Shown: piece by piece, positions 11,467 through 20,937 of the stretch
Layout of the letters: every line of letters starts with the position of its first letter
Numbering within the stretch: position 1 is the stretch's first letter
NCBI GenBank assembly: GCA_023334545.1
Contig: JAADVB010000219.1
Coordinates: forward strand, 1 to 30,910
Reading direction: 5' to 3'
DNA length: 30,910 nt
Source of the DNA: Salisapilia sapeloensis
Taxonomy: Eukaryota > Oomycota > Peronosporomycetes > Peronosporales > Salisapiliaceae
Program-made: the position numbers and the translations under genes
Notes under the pieces: model-generated
What the model saw: only the letters and a program-made list of their open reading frames with translations
Told to the model about the DNA's origin: nothing
Database searches by the model: none

Positions 11467-12232
11467 ATGACGGAGAGCTATGTGGTACTGAGCAACCTAG
11501 CTGGTGGCCAAAACCTCGGCAACTTCTTGCGGACGGCGAGCGCCTTTAGTGTGGCACAAGTCATCGTCGGTACGTTGCACGATAAATTACACAGAGCACG
11601 TTCGACGATCTAATCGAACTTGTACTTGCTTCGATAGTTGGCTCGGACCGCTTCGCCACGCACGGAGCGCATCAAGCACACAAATTCGTTGAAGTCGTCC
11701 AAGTGAGTACATACGAAGAGGCTCGAAAATTTCTAACAGACCGCGCTTGCACCATTTATGGAGTGCACAAGGCATCGACTCCGCATGCCACTTGTACGTA
11801 CCACTTTGGGAACATTTGGGAAACACGAGTGTCTTAAGTCTTCTATTTACAGCGATCCATGACGTAACATTCACTTCATCGAGTGCCTTTGTCCTGCCGA
11901 ATGAAGGGGGTGAGCTAACTGCTGCACAGTCCTCTGTCTGCGACGCGTTCGTGCATATTGGCAGTGCGAATCCGCCAACAGCCTCGGACGTACCGCTGGG
12001 GCTAAATACCGTCTTGGGTATCACTCTGTATACCTTTACCTCGTGGTCAAAACCCGTGGAACGAAAGTTCAAAGTCACGTCTACACAAGGAAAATTTGTC
12101 GTGGATGAGATACCGACACAAATGGCTCTCAAGGACACGCAAGCGGCACGTGACAAAGCTGTCGCTCGAGAAAGTCGTCGCCAGGAAGCAGAGGACAGTG
12201 TGAATGAAGACCTATCTAGTATATTTGACTAG
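11467..12232 (+). CDS. SpoU/TrmH-family RNA 2'-O-methyltransferase
   Basis: A SPOUT-fold enzyme that methylates ribose 2'-OH in tRNA or rRNA using S-adenosylmethionine. Three exons (11467-11569, 11638-11793, 11853-12232) with GT-AG introns of 68 and 59 nt give an intact 212-residue protein. Motif 1 is NLGNFLRTASAF with the expected catalytic Arg22. Motif 2 is LPNEGGELT at 101-109, and motif 3 is the LGLNTVLGITLY stretch at about 135-146; these build the knotted cofactor site. A basic/acidic helical tail follows. The short length, with no separate RNA-binding N-terminal domain, resembles TrmH rather than RlmB types. The start is the ATG directly before the first conserved strand. Which RNA it modifies cannot be told. 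Confidence 0.85.
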
Positions 12233-12934
12233 GTATCGACGTATTAATGAACAGAGAGAAGTTCTAGTGCTACAGATTGTTTAACTTTTTAGAATCGACG
12301 CACTTGATTCTTGCCAGTCATCACTCAGCTGAGCGTATCAAAGGTAGGATGAGGTGATTATTTGATACACAAATCCGGCATTTGCGTTTGTAAGACGATA
12401 CACGTACGGATCAACAGTATCATCTCCGTTTAATAGCTTCCCATCCATCTTCCCGGAGGAAATGGATGCTGTTGGTAATCGTGTATGATTCACGATCAAA
12501 CCATGTCGAGTCCAATACCATTGGATATACCAAGCACAACTTCTTGGACGACAATGCTTCTGCTTTCTCCTCTTTCCATGTCGGCCATCTCAAACTGTGA
12601 TCTGAACATCATGTAGCGTAAAAGTTTCCGCTCGTGATTAAATGATGCTGTCAGTGATAAAAAGGCCATCGCAGTGTTGAGTGTCATGTGGATCAATTGT
12701 TTCAATGATTGCTGGTGAAATGCGACGACTAGTGGAAACTGATTTAAAGGCTTGTCGTCAAAGGCTGAACTGCTTAGGGCCAAACCGTATTTGCAGTGAC
12801 TTATCATACAGCGGAATTGGCGATTACAGGTCGTAAATCATGCTTTTCATAAATGGAAGCGACTATGGCGTGTTCGCCGGAAATCGCCGAATTGGTCTTT
12901 CCACGTCCCACCGAGATGCTTCAATGACGCGTGA
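12233..12934. other. Intergenic region with a weak minus-strand ORF
   Basis: No recognisable gene. A 103-codon minus-strand frame at 12496-12807 is the only one of note: it is methionine-rich, has no motif I know, and could be chance or a terminal exon of the neighbouring minus-strand candidate. Otherwise I see nothing here. Confidence 0.35.
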
Positions 12935-13453
12935 CTAGACCACTTCGTCACTGACACATGCGCAGTCGTTCAAGTTTCCTTCGGCATCGGCAAGCTCATC
13001 ACAAAATGATTGAAGGAATACAACACCTCGACAAGAGTTTACACGACAAGAAGGCCTTGGATCGGCGTTGTCTTTGCTGTAACCTGCCTTAAAAATGTCA
13101 GGGATGCCGATCATTGGGATGATTCCAATCAAGGCTATTACGTGTTCGCTGACACAATGCCGCTTGCCTCACAACAAACACGTCATGTAGCATGCATCTA
13201 CAAAGACCATCCCACTTGCACGCATGTGCCATCTCCGCGCCTTGATGACCAACAACACAGACAGGATAGCCAAGAGCTTCAAGCTGTCTTCAACACCCAC
13301 ATCCTCAGCAGTCCACTTCATCACGACAAGGCAAAGCAAAGTCCAGTAGTTTGCATAAGAAACGATGTCGCTGTTCGCTTTAAAAATGCCAAGTAAATCT
13401 ACTCTATACACCCTTCCAAAAAGAAAGTGAATGTCTGCGCGATAGCATCGCAA
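12935..13453 (-). pseudogene. Possible decayed or mis-spliced small membrane protein, faintly DUF4112-like
   Basis: Two open stretches (13453-13169 and 13132-12935) are in the same minus-strand frame and are separated by one TGA at 13169-13171. The upstream part has hydrophobic helices ending in a KARRW segment. The downstream part reads IGIIPMIG, then DIFKAGYSKDN, then a Cys-rich tail. The order (helix, basic KARR, I-P-x-I-G, F-K-A) recalls DUF4112 proteins, which are small membrane proteins. This is a weak visual resemblance and not a motif-level proof. A short intron spanning the TGA could rescue the frame: a TAATAG acceptor precedes the IGII segment, but I found no clean donor in phase. 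It begins four bases after the ankyrin gene's stop codon. The opposite-strand frame at 13010-13396 looks like a shadow. Confidence 0.3.
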
Positions 13454-13456
13454 GGC

Positions 13457-14659
13457 CTAATACGTCGCACCAAAACCCTTGCGATGCATCTTCATGGCAT
13501 ACTCTGCCTGATACTTCTGTCGAAGTTCTTTTAATACTGCCTCACATAAACGGCAGTTCTGGACCATTGCCAAGTCCTCTCCAGGCTGCCTCGACTTGAC
13601 CACTTCTGGCGACTGCGTGCGTTGTAAACAGTTCCTGCAAAAGATGAGACCACAGTGGTAGCACGACCCACTGATTTCATTCTTCATCCCAACCATCCGC
13701 TTTAGTGCGCCTCGGATCGCTCGCTTTGGACTTTGAAGAACGACTTTGCACCGCATGCAGTGGTGTCGACACCCGAGCGGAATGTAAGGTGGAGGAGTGC
13801 GAATATTCCTAAGCATACTGTGCTTGACGGCAGCACTAGCAACCTCATAGCACATGAGTCCAGACGTTTTGTCCAGTGTCGCCATCGACGCTCCATAGGC
13901 CACCAAGACGCCTGCAATCATAGGCAATTGCCTCTGGCATGCCACTTGCAACAAGGAGCTACCGTCCACATCCGTTTCGGCAATCGCTCCGTGCTCTAGT
14001 AGCTGGATGGCAATGACAGGTTGATCGATTTTGACCGTCAGCATGTACGCCGCGATGGGTGTCAATCCTCTCTTATTCACGACCTGGACATTGGCGCCTG
14101 CCTCTAGTAGCTTTTCGACCATGGAGATGGCATTCGGACTGCGCCAACCTCCAGCAGCAAAGTGCAGTGCTGTGTTCCCGTTGTCGTCTGGGGCGTCGAG
14201 CACCTCTGAGCAGCAGCCACCATTCGTTAGGATGGCGTCCAGTATATGTGCATCGCCCTTCCGGACGGCTAGATGGAGAGGTCCTTGGCCGTGGGACGGC
14301 TCCTTAAGTCCAAGCAGCACAGATGAGAGGCGCGAAGAGGTGCTTGAGATACTGGACAACGAGGTGTCTGCCGTCGGACTATAGTTGGCACTGTCCCGGA
14401 CGTTGTAGCCCCGTTTATTCAGCACCTCGATCATGCTACGCTGGAGAAGGTCGCACTGTCGTGGGGTTTTGCCATCGCCCATGCTGTCGGACGGCGATGT
14501 GACTGGTTCCACTAGAATTGAATTGTCCCCGTTACCACTCGTACTCCATGCAGTTTCTTCCATGTTCTTGGTATCGATAGTACGACGCTTCGTGACACGC
14601 CAATCCACTTTCCCAGATCCGAGTGCCTCTTCCCGAAAAGCACCGTGGTCACCTGGCAA
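13457..14659 (-). CDS. Ankyrin-repeat protein with C-terminal FYVE-like zinc finger
   Basis: Single exon of up to 400 residues. A low-complexity Ser-rich N-terminal part is followed by about four ankyrin repeats (residues about 124-265), including PLHLAVRKGD, NTALHFAAGG and LLEAGANV signatures. The C-terminal part has four CxxC pairs (301/304, 333/336, 341/344, 369/372). The middle pairs read CYHCGLIFCRNC, matching the second half of a FYVE cross-brace, so it may bind phosphoinositides on endosomes, though the basic RHHC patch is shifted (CRHHC at 297-301). Met33 (14563) is a plausible alternative start and would leave more room for the divergent promoter. Ankyrin plus FYVE-like fusions are common in oomycetes. 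Partner and role are unknown. Confidence 0.85.
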   Translation of the reverse strand: MPGDHGAFREEALGSGKVDWRVTKRRTIDTKNMEETAWSTSGNGDNSILVEPVTSPSDSMGDGKTPRQCDLLQRSMIEVLNKRGYNVRDSANYSPTADTSLSSISSTSSRLSSVLLGLKEPSHGQGPLHLAVRKGDAHILDAILTNGGCCSEVLDAPDDNGNTALHFAAGGWRSPNAISMVEKLLEAGANVQVVNKRGLTPIAAYMLTVKIDQPVIAIQLLEHGAIAETDVDGSSLLQVACQRQLPMIAGVLVAYGASMATLDKTSGLMCYEVASAAVKHSMLRNIRTPPPYIPLGCRHHCMRCKVVLQSPKRAIRGALKRMVGMKNEISGSCYHCGLIFCRNCLQRTQSPEVVKSRQPGEDLAMVQNCRLCEAVLKELRQKYQAEYAMKMHRKGFGATY

Positions 14660-14869
14660 CTTCAGAAGTACTCTGGATGGAAACGACTGTCTGCGACTGA
14701 ATATTCGAACCCAGCAAGTTCATATATCTCACATCGAAAGCATAGGGTGTGGAGAAATGTGGTAGAGGAGCGACTCGATCTGGTAATCTGGACGCTAGAC
14801 CAGGAGGTCGTCCATACCTTCCGAAAACCTTCGGATGACCGCACGCGATCGTCACGAAATTCGCGGGAA

Positions 14870-15997
14870 ATGGAAAACCGCGAAAGTGAGAGCATGCAGG
14901 ACGGGCCGATGGAGGATCCGTGTGTCATTGGCAGTGAAGATGAAACACCCGAGCTGACTCGAGGACTCACACAGGTTGAACTGCGGTACGAGCGTCTCGA
15001 GGCAGGCGACACGATTGAATATTACTCGATGGTAGAAAGCACTGCAGATGCAAGTTTTTAATGCGCTGGATGCTGATGCATGTGCTAGCTGTTCGTCAGT
15101 GGAGATGCAAGAGGGTATCGAGTTGCCAAGATTTTGAGAGTGCTTAGCGATGATAAGCGCTTTCCACTTCGTCTCGATACACAAGAACTGTACGCCTTGT
15201 TTTCATGTAGCACAAAGCACTGATCTAATGCAATGCATGTAGACTTCCATCGACACTGCTCGTTCGGAGGAAGCGAAACAAGCAGGAGGATGCTATACCA
15301 AACTATGGTACTCGCCTTCACCACTTCTATCATTAATAACTGCGTAATTGTATCGTACTAGATCGTACGTGGCGCAAGATTCGGACCTTCGACCTCATCC
15401 AGAGCTCAGTGGAAGGCACGACCAGATCGGTCGAACTGAACAAGTCCATTGGCAAGGTATGCGGACAAATCTCTACATCCAACACTAGTATCATACTGAA
15501 AATGCTTCTAGCACGTCCAATCAGCCATTCAAACCGCTTTTGCCAACATGCGACGCAAGTCTCAGCCATCCCATCTCGACGCCTCTCCGATAGAACTGGA
15601 TTCTCCACGTCCGTCCGCGTCACCAAAACGTTTAAAAACGCTCCAAACACAAAAGCACGTGCGTACATCGTCTCATCCTTCGCCACGACGCATCCAACCG
15701 AAGAAACGACCTCGGCCGAAAAGCAAACTACCTCTAGATACGTTCATCAAGCAAGTGGAAGAAGTCGAGCATTCATTTACTCTTTATCCGAGTGAAAAAT
15801 CATCTGATGGAGATGACGGACGTCCAAGTAAACCGAGGCTTTTGACCTTGAATACGAATTTACCGGAAGAAAACACCAAAGTACAGAAGCGAAAGGACCA
15901 TCTCAGTTTCATGCGTGAGGATAAAGCCATTGTCTCGCCAAAAAGACGGAAGAAAGAGTCGAAACAACTAGTGCTAGACTTTGGACGGAAAGAGTAG
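14870..15997 (+). CDS. Unrecognised basic, probably nuclear protein, 5 exons
   Basis: Exons 14870-15031, 15089-15189, 15243-15307, 15362-15456 and 15512-15997 join through four GT-AG introns of 53-57 nt into an intact 302-residue frame, which is good evidence that it is real. The start is uncertain: the frame is open back to 14645 (75 more codons), but ATG 14870 leaves a normal divergent spacing to the ankyrin gene. I do not recognise the family. The N-terminal part is acidic. A middle block (about 50-130) runs IEYYSM, SGDARGYRVAKILRV, LLVRRKR; this could be a small beta-barrel such as Tudor, but that is only a guess from pattern. The C-terminal half is Pro/Ser/Lys-rich with a KKRPRPKSK basic cluster, likely a nuclear localisation signal. 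It ends 20 bases before the convergent ALG5 stop. Confidence 0.75.
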
Positions 15998-16017
15998 AGG
16001 ATCGACGCGTTTGGACG

Positions 16018-17145
16018 TTACGACGCAGCGAGACGAAAGCCTCCGTCCGTTTCACGCCAGACGCCCAGGAGATAGCACAGTCGAATGAGCACAATCTCCC
16101 GTAGCATCGTCAAGCTCGCTGCCACGACGCTCAGTTTGGATCCAGGTACCTCATGCCACTGCACTGCCACCTCCTGCAGTCAAGATTAGCCACCTAGAAT
16201 ATGTGTCCTGACAAAGGGAACCAACCTGGATGGTGAGTCCTCTCGCTTGTGCCAAGTACAGCAGTTCGACGTCGAAGGCCCATCGCTCCACGTGCATCGG
16301 TGGGAACAAGAGTCGGGCAGCCGTTCGATCCAGTAGCTTGAATCCGCACTGCGTGTCCCGCACATTCTTGACGCACATGGTCGATACTAGAACATGGAAG
16401 CCGTACATGAGTAGATTTCGAAGCGGGTTGCGCTTAGCGATGGCCTGTTCTTCTAAATGTGCTCGACTTCCACATACGATCACTCCTTGCGTCTTGTCCG
16501 CTACGCTTTGCATTGCTTTCTCCAGTTTCAGTAGATCTTTAATGTCCGTAGCGTTGTCTGCATCCGCAAAGAGGATCTTGTAGCCTTTGGAACGCAAGAC
16601 ACCGATGCGGATGGCACCTCCCTTGCCTCGGTTTTCCGGTAGTCGAACGATGTGGACGTTGGACTCGTCCCACTCCTTCAGCGACCGCTGCACAGCTCCG
16701 ATCGTGTCGTCACTGCTGCAGTCGTCCACCACGATTATCTCATAAGAAAAGTCTCTACTAGCTATGCGTTAGCCTTCACGTGGTAGTCTACGATATCGAG
16801 GTCTTACGGTTGAGACTGCTGACGGTGATGGAGGAACGAGAGCGTATCTGATAGCATAGATGGAATCCGATCTTCTTCATTATAGGCGGGTATGATTACC
16901 GACAAGGATGTCAAGTTGGTGTTGTCCGATAGTGAACCTACGGCGGATGCATGCGTGCGGCCAGAGGGACTGGCGACTTGTGGTGTATTGCGACCCGTGG
17001 CATCGTCACGAGCTAGTCGCTTTGCCTGCTTGATGGGATCGCTAATCCAGTAGACTAGTATGAACGTGGCGATGGGTAGAGGCAAGAGTGCCACGTAAAG
17101 CAGTGTCATTGCAAGAAAGCGCAAGTATGCTGACGACGCGCACAA
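16018..17145 (-). CDS. ALG5: Dolichyl-phosphate beta-glucosyltransferase (ALG5)
   Basis: ALG5 makes dolichyl-phosphate-glucose from UDP-glucose on the ER membrane; this donor feeds the terminal glucoses of the N-glycan precursor. Three exons (17145-16808, 16757-16226, 16173-16018) with GT-AG introns of 50 and 52 nt give 341 residues, near human ALG5 (324). It has an N-terminal membrane anchor (about 10-32) and a GT2 catalytic domain: SVIIPAYNEEDRI, VVDDCSSDDT at 122-131, NRGKGGAIR at 155-163 and the metal-binding DAD at 178-180. The tail EVAVQWHEVPGSKL followed by a basic/hydrophobic segment matches the ALG5/DPM-like end. DPM1 is less likely because of the N-terminal anchor and the DTQCGFKL segment typical of ALG5. 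Confidence 0.93.
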
Positions 17146-17886
17146 GATACTGACAGCTACTTGCTATTGATCTGCCGTGACTTTTTATTCGCACATGAAC
17201 ACTACACTAAATTGAACAGGTTTTGGTCATCTAGGACGAAAGGTGTCTATGCAGTCTTTCATGTCTTTCATGTAGAGCGTTGTCGACTATACGCACCAAG
17301 TTACAGGCTTAAATCCTATTCCATACGTCGATCAACTATCATCCCGTGGCAAGAGGAAAGTGAACGCGAAAACGATGAAAAGAAAAAGCATGAAACTAGT
17401 ACAAATTCCAACTGCATCGAGTAGCGCAATGCTTTCGTACATAAGCTATCGGGTCACATACAAACAACTATTAAAATTGGGAAGAGCATCAGAATTTGAG
17501 TTATCTGTACACATTGGTAGCGAGTCGACTAAAACTCTTTCAGAGTAGCTGATTCAAATAATGCATCATTTGCTCGAGTGTGGTGTATTATGCAATGGAC
17601 ATGTAAGTCAATCTTCGATTGGAAGGCTAGATACAGTGTCAGCAGGAAGCTTCACCGGTACAACGCTGATTGGGAAATGATACATTAGCTGTAAGGATGG
17701 CGAGCTGTGGCCAGTTATTCCTGAGGTTGCTCGACGGTTGATTGTATATCCATACATTATCGGACATTACCTTCCGACGACATTAGTAGCTTAAATTGCC
17801 GATTCTACCGACGATGCTTCCAGTGCTGACAAAAAGTGCAATCCGAGTTCGTATCGACTTAGAAAAAACTACCAAACCCGTGTTTA
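17146..17886. other. Gene-free stretch upstream of ALG5
   Basis: AT-rich, with only short chance frames (for example 17161-17424 and 17360-17548, plus strand, no motif). It starts the gene-poor island that runs to about 22.7 kb. It presumably includes the ALG5 promoter at its left edge. Confidence 0.45.
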
Positions 17887-18014
17887 AGCGGAGTAGCTTA
17901 AAAGCATATTTCTAAGATAGGAAAAATAAAAGAAGTTTGCGCCGTCCGGGAATCGAACCCGGGGCATCTCGATGGCAACGAGATATTTTACCACTAAACC
18001 AACGGCGCTTGTTG
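17887..18014 (-). repeat. Arm 1 of a 128-bp inverted duplication carrying tRNA-Gly
   Basis: This segment is the reverse complement of about 19013-19140. The 71-bp tRNA part is identical and the 3' flank has three mismatches in about 51 bases. On the 5' side the match ends within six bases. The arms are about 1 kb apart. Confidence 0.85.
17938..18008 (-). tRNA. tRNA-Gly(GCC), copy 1
   Basis: A 71-nt gene with 7-bp acceptor stem (GCGCCGT/ACGGCGC), D arm GTTT-AGTGGTA-AAAT, anticodon stem TCTCG/CGAGA with loop TTGCCAT (anticodon GCC), T arm CCGGG-TTCGATT-CCCGG and discriminator A. CCA is not encoded, as expected for a nuclear gene. An oligo-T terminator (complement of AAAA at 17928-17931) follows within ten bases. 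A- and B-box promoters are internal and intact. Confidence 0.97.
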
Positions 18015-19012
18015 AAGCCTACTATGGATTTGTAATATATAATTTTAATTACACCATTCGAATCATTTGCTCACAATCTTGCAAGAAGTTGCATTTCTTT
18101 ATGAATTTAGTCGTAGCTTGCCCAGTTTAGAAAATCGGAGAAAAAGTTATAGTACAGCGTGCTAGTGATAAAGAACTTTTAGACGATCGTACTGTGAAAG
18201 GGGTTGTGATGTCTACAGAAGCCTACTATACAGAGAATACAATCTAGTACAGTGACAAGTAGCTTGAACGGTTTTCCATACAAAAACAGAAAGCAAACGT
18301 ATCTAATACTGAGAAGTACTTCGCTATACTTGATTTTAATATCAAATTTTATTCGGTATTTCTGCTAATTACACCTGGCGCCGCGCGAGTCAGTAGGCGC
18401 CAGATACAGAAACTCCAAAGTGTTCTTGCAGTAGCAGCCCAACCAATTATACTCTTCTATTTCCATGCGTAGTCTTCTATATGATAGACGATAGATTTTC
18501 GACCTGACCGACATCCAGCGACCTCAACTGTTGATCTAAACTGTAACTTCTTCTACTACAGATTGCTTCCGTTGCTCTAAGTTCCATGAGCTATATATCC
18601 ACTACTCCTAAATTTTAAGAAGCATCCACTCTTGGCTTTAAGCCTAGCGCGTTGCAAAGAAGGATAGGACTTTTTGTGTATTTATTCAATTTTAATTCAC
18701 ACATTAAGCAGAAGAAGGAAACTTATTAAGACAAGAATTGCCTTCACATACCCTACTTTGGTAGTAGAGTCGCTGGGACGTTCAGACTCTACAATTTCGT
18801 CTTAAAAAGCTATGTTATCTACTTTGTACTCAACATTAGCATTCAGGAACACTTCATTTGCCCACAAACCGCGTTTATCGATACCTCTACAAAAGTCGAC
18901 GATATTTTCAGCATCTTCGAATGTATTGGGCTCAAAATAGTTCACAGTCCCTTTCACACAGCGTAAATATAATTGAAAAATATATGAATACTTTTTTAAA
19001 TGTAGTGGTTTC
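18015..19012. other. Spacer between inverted tRNA-Gly copies
   Basis: About 1 kb of AT-rich sequence with no supported gene. It contains a GC-rich hairpin at 18375-18403. A plus-strand frame at 18858-19115 runs straight through the next tRNA and is not a protein gene. Confidence 0.6.
18375..18403. repeat. GC-rich 8-bp hairpin in AT-rich spacer
   Basis: CTGGCGCC at 18375-18382 and GGCGCCAG at 18396-18403 form a perfect 8-bp stem around a 13-nt loop. It stands out against the surrounding AT-rich DNA. No T-run follows it directly and no gene is next to it, so its function is unclear. Confidence 0.7.
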
Positions 19013-19140
19013 TAACAAGCGCCGTTGGTTTAGTGGTAAAATATCTCGTTGCCATCGAGATGCCCCGGGTTCGATTCCCGGACGGCGCAAACTTCTTTTA
19101 TTTTTCCTATCTTAGCAATATGCCTTTAAACTACTCCGCT
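19013..19140 (+). repeat. Arm 2 of the inverted duplication carrying tRNA-Gly
   Basis: Inverted partner of 17887-18014. The conserved 3' flank extends about 51 bases past the tRNA (to CTACTCCGCT at 19131-19140), then identity is lost. Confidence 0.85.
19019..19089 (+). tRNA. tRNA-Gly(GCC), copy 2
   Basis: Identical to copy 1 over all 71 bases, in the opposite orientation. The anticodon loop TTGCCAT gives anticodon GCC. It is followed by TTTT at 19096-19099 and another T-run at 19101-19105, a good RNA polymerase III terminator. Confidence 0.97.
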
Positions 19141-19586
19141 CGACAAGTATAATTAACTCAATGTGCTAAAAGATATTAATTCTATTTAGCACTAAGTTGT
19201 AGATAAACCAGTATGAATACTTATGGAAGTTTTGCAATTTGAATGACTAAGGTCGCTTGCGAAGGACTACACCGTGTAGCTTAATGAATCCACAATGTAG
19301 TGATCACTCTTTCTTTCCTTTTTTATCCCTCAGTGGCTGTATCATCCTGCCGGAGTCGTAGCTCGGTCATCTTCAGCCACGCCAGCTGTCGGCCACGTTC
19401 TTGGTCGTTCAGATCAAGCTCCGATATGCTACCCCTCCAAACTTTTTCAATCATAGTATCCACTTCTTCTTCACCATTCGTTTAATCTCGTGCTATATTG
19501 CCTCCGTGGGAAAATTGTCTTTTAGATTCAACAACCTGAGCAGCATCATTCGAGGATGTCAGTTGGGCGAACGTGCTTAGCGAGCC
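19141..19586. other. Gene-free stretch 3' of tRNA-Gly copy 2
   Basis: About 450 bases between tRNA copy 2 and the end of the broken START/FYVE gene. No supported gene; the plus-strand frame at 19300-19485 is Ser/Arg-rich and lacks motifs. Confidence 0.45.
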
Positions 19587-20853
19587 TCAGGTTGAAGATC
19601 TAAGTTGATCACAATCAAAATCATACACTTCGCCAGAGCAGGATTTCTTGTCTAAAAGATCACTCGGTTCATCCGTCAGCTGAGAGATTCTGGAAGGCTC
19701 AACGAAGGTAGAGCCACTACCATCTTTTTCATACCGTCCAGCTCGAATTTCTTGTCGAGCTACTTTATAGGAGCTGACTTGATCAGTGAACTGGTCACAA
19801 GTAGGGCACAGGCGAATCTTCTTGGTCATTAGCTTTAGATTAGGAATGACCTCGAGTAGCTCCAGGGAAAAATACATTTTCCACAAATTGGCGAATCGCA
19901 CAAACTGCACGAGTAGGCTTTACGTAAGGTACCAAACCGCTTTTTGCAGGATCGACACTCCAACTTGCTTTCAGTTTCATTGGCTCCAATAAACCCGATT
20001 ACATCATTCTTGTTTGCGTTCTTTCTCTGAAGAAGCCACGAAAGCTTCTTTCGCTTCGCACACTGGACAGATGCCCAGGTATCCATGAGTGCATTGGCCA
20101 GGTTGGCAACAGCAATGGAGTCGAGAAAGTTATTTTCGAATACTTCGTAATAACCTTTGACGAGCACTTCAACCGATTGGTACGAAATGGGCTTGAAGAG
20201 AACGCAAGATGTAAGACGAGTACGTATCACGCTTCGTCCTTCAAGCGAAGGGGTAGAAGGTAGATCAATTGAGTGCAGGAGATTATAACCAATGCGGTCA
20301 TCTTTACTGACTTGGAGAACTCCAGTCGCTCGGACATAAACACCGTCTCGGGCTTTGAATACCCCTCGGAGTGCTGGAGTTGGATTAGCAGAACTCCATT
20401 GGAGAACCGTGCAACGATAAGGATGCTCCAGAGTTGGTTTTTTAATTGTCGCGAGAATCTGGACATTTGTTATTGGCGAATCCAGTTGGCTTATACCTTG
20501 TAGAATTGATGCTTCGTCTCCGTATGCGAGACCAAGTTGGATGTCATCGATATTTTTGAGATAGTTCCAGTGCCCACGATCACGCGATGCATCTTTCAAC
20601 CAGCACTATCGATGTGTGAATCTTTCACCACTCGACGAGAAGGATGCCGCTCACGGTACATAGTAACATTGTCGGATGACTTAATCGGTTTCCAGCGTTT
20701 GCCGCCCATTTCCCGAGGTACTGAGCGATTGGACTTTCGGTAATGTCGGAGAGCTTTATGGACTAGTATGATAGCAATGTGCTTGCAATCGGCCTTCTTT
20801 GTATCCGAGTGGTCAAAGCCTACATAAGCGTCCGCTGTCCATTGAGTGGTCAT
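19587..20853 (-). pseudogene. START-domain / FYVE-like protein, frame broken
   Basis: Coding sequence typical of the large oomycete START-FYVE family runs in three frames. The first (20853-20596) covers the N terminus and the KPIKSSDNVTMYRER start of the START-like region. The second (about 20599-19835) continues the START-like domain and enters the zinc finger (CRSC, then CSLCDSPICGKC). The third (to the stop at 19587-19589) completes it with LCPTC and a polar tail. The second break falls at a run of five A (19868-19872 on the plus strand); one more base would join the frames, so homopolymer error or a real deletion are both possible. The first break is confined to about 20597-20608 unless a short intron is used; I found none in phase. 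The finger lacks the canonical RHHCR, having AYSCSLC instead. It lies in the gene-poor island, which favours decay, but sequencing error cannot be excluded. Confidence 0.65.
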
Positions 20854-20882
20854 GGCTTCGAGGGTAGAACCGGCGTGCTAAT

Positions 20883-20937
20883 TTGGAAATGGTACGACGG
20901 TGGAGTGCCAATCCTTTAGTTGGAAACGGTACGACGG
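20883..20937. repeat. 18-bp imperfect direct repeat upstream of the START/FYVE locus
   Basis: TTGGAAATGGTACGACGG at 20883-20900 and TTGGAAACGGTACGACGG at 20920-20937 differ at one base and are spaced 37 bp start to start. They lie about 30-85 bases upstream of the first ATG of the minus-strand START/FYVE locus, so they could be promoter elements or a small tandem duplication. Confidence 0.6.

Noticed and set aside
11703-11739. Possible 37-nt GT-AG intron in the RNA methyltransferase
   Set aside because: Too short, and reading through gives a sequence (TYEEARKFLTDR) that fits the family; kept as exon.
11587-12156. 189-codon minus-strand frame
   Set aside because: It is antisense to the RNA methyltransferase, crosses that gene's introns and exons, and has no recognisable motif.
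13010-13396. 128-codon plus-strand frame
   Set aside because: No motif, and it lies antisense to the more protein-like minus-strand DUF4112-like segment.
18858-19115. 85-codon plus-strand protein
   Set aside because: Its C-terminal half is a translation of the tRNA-Gly gene and its flank.
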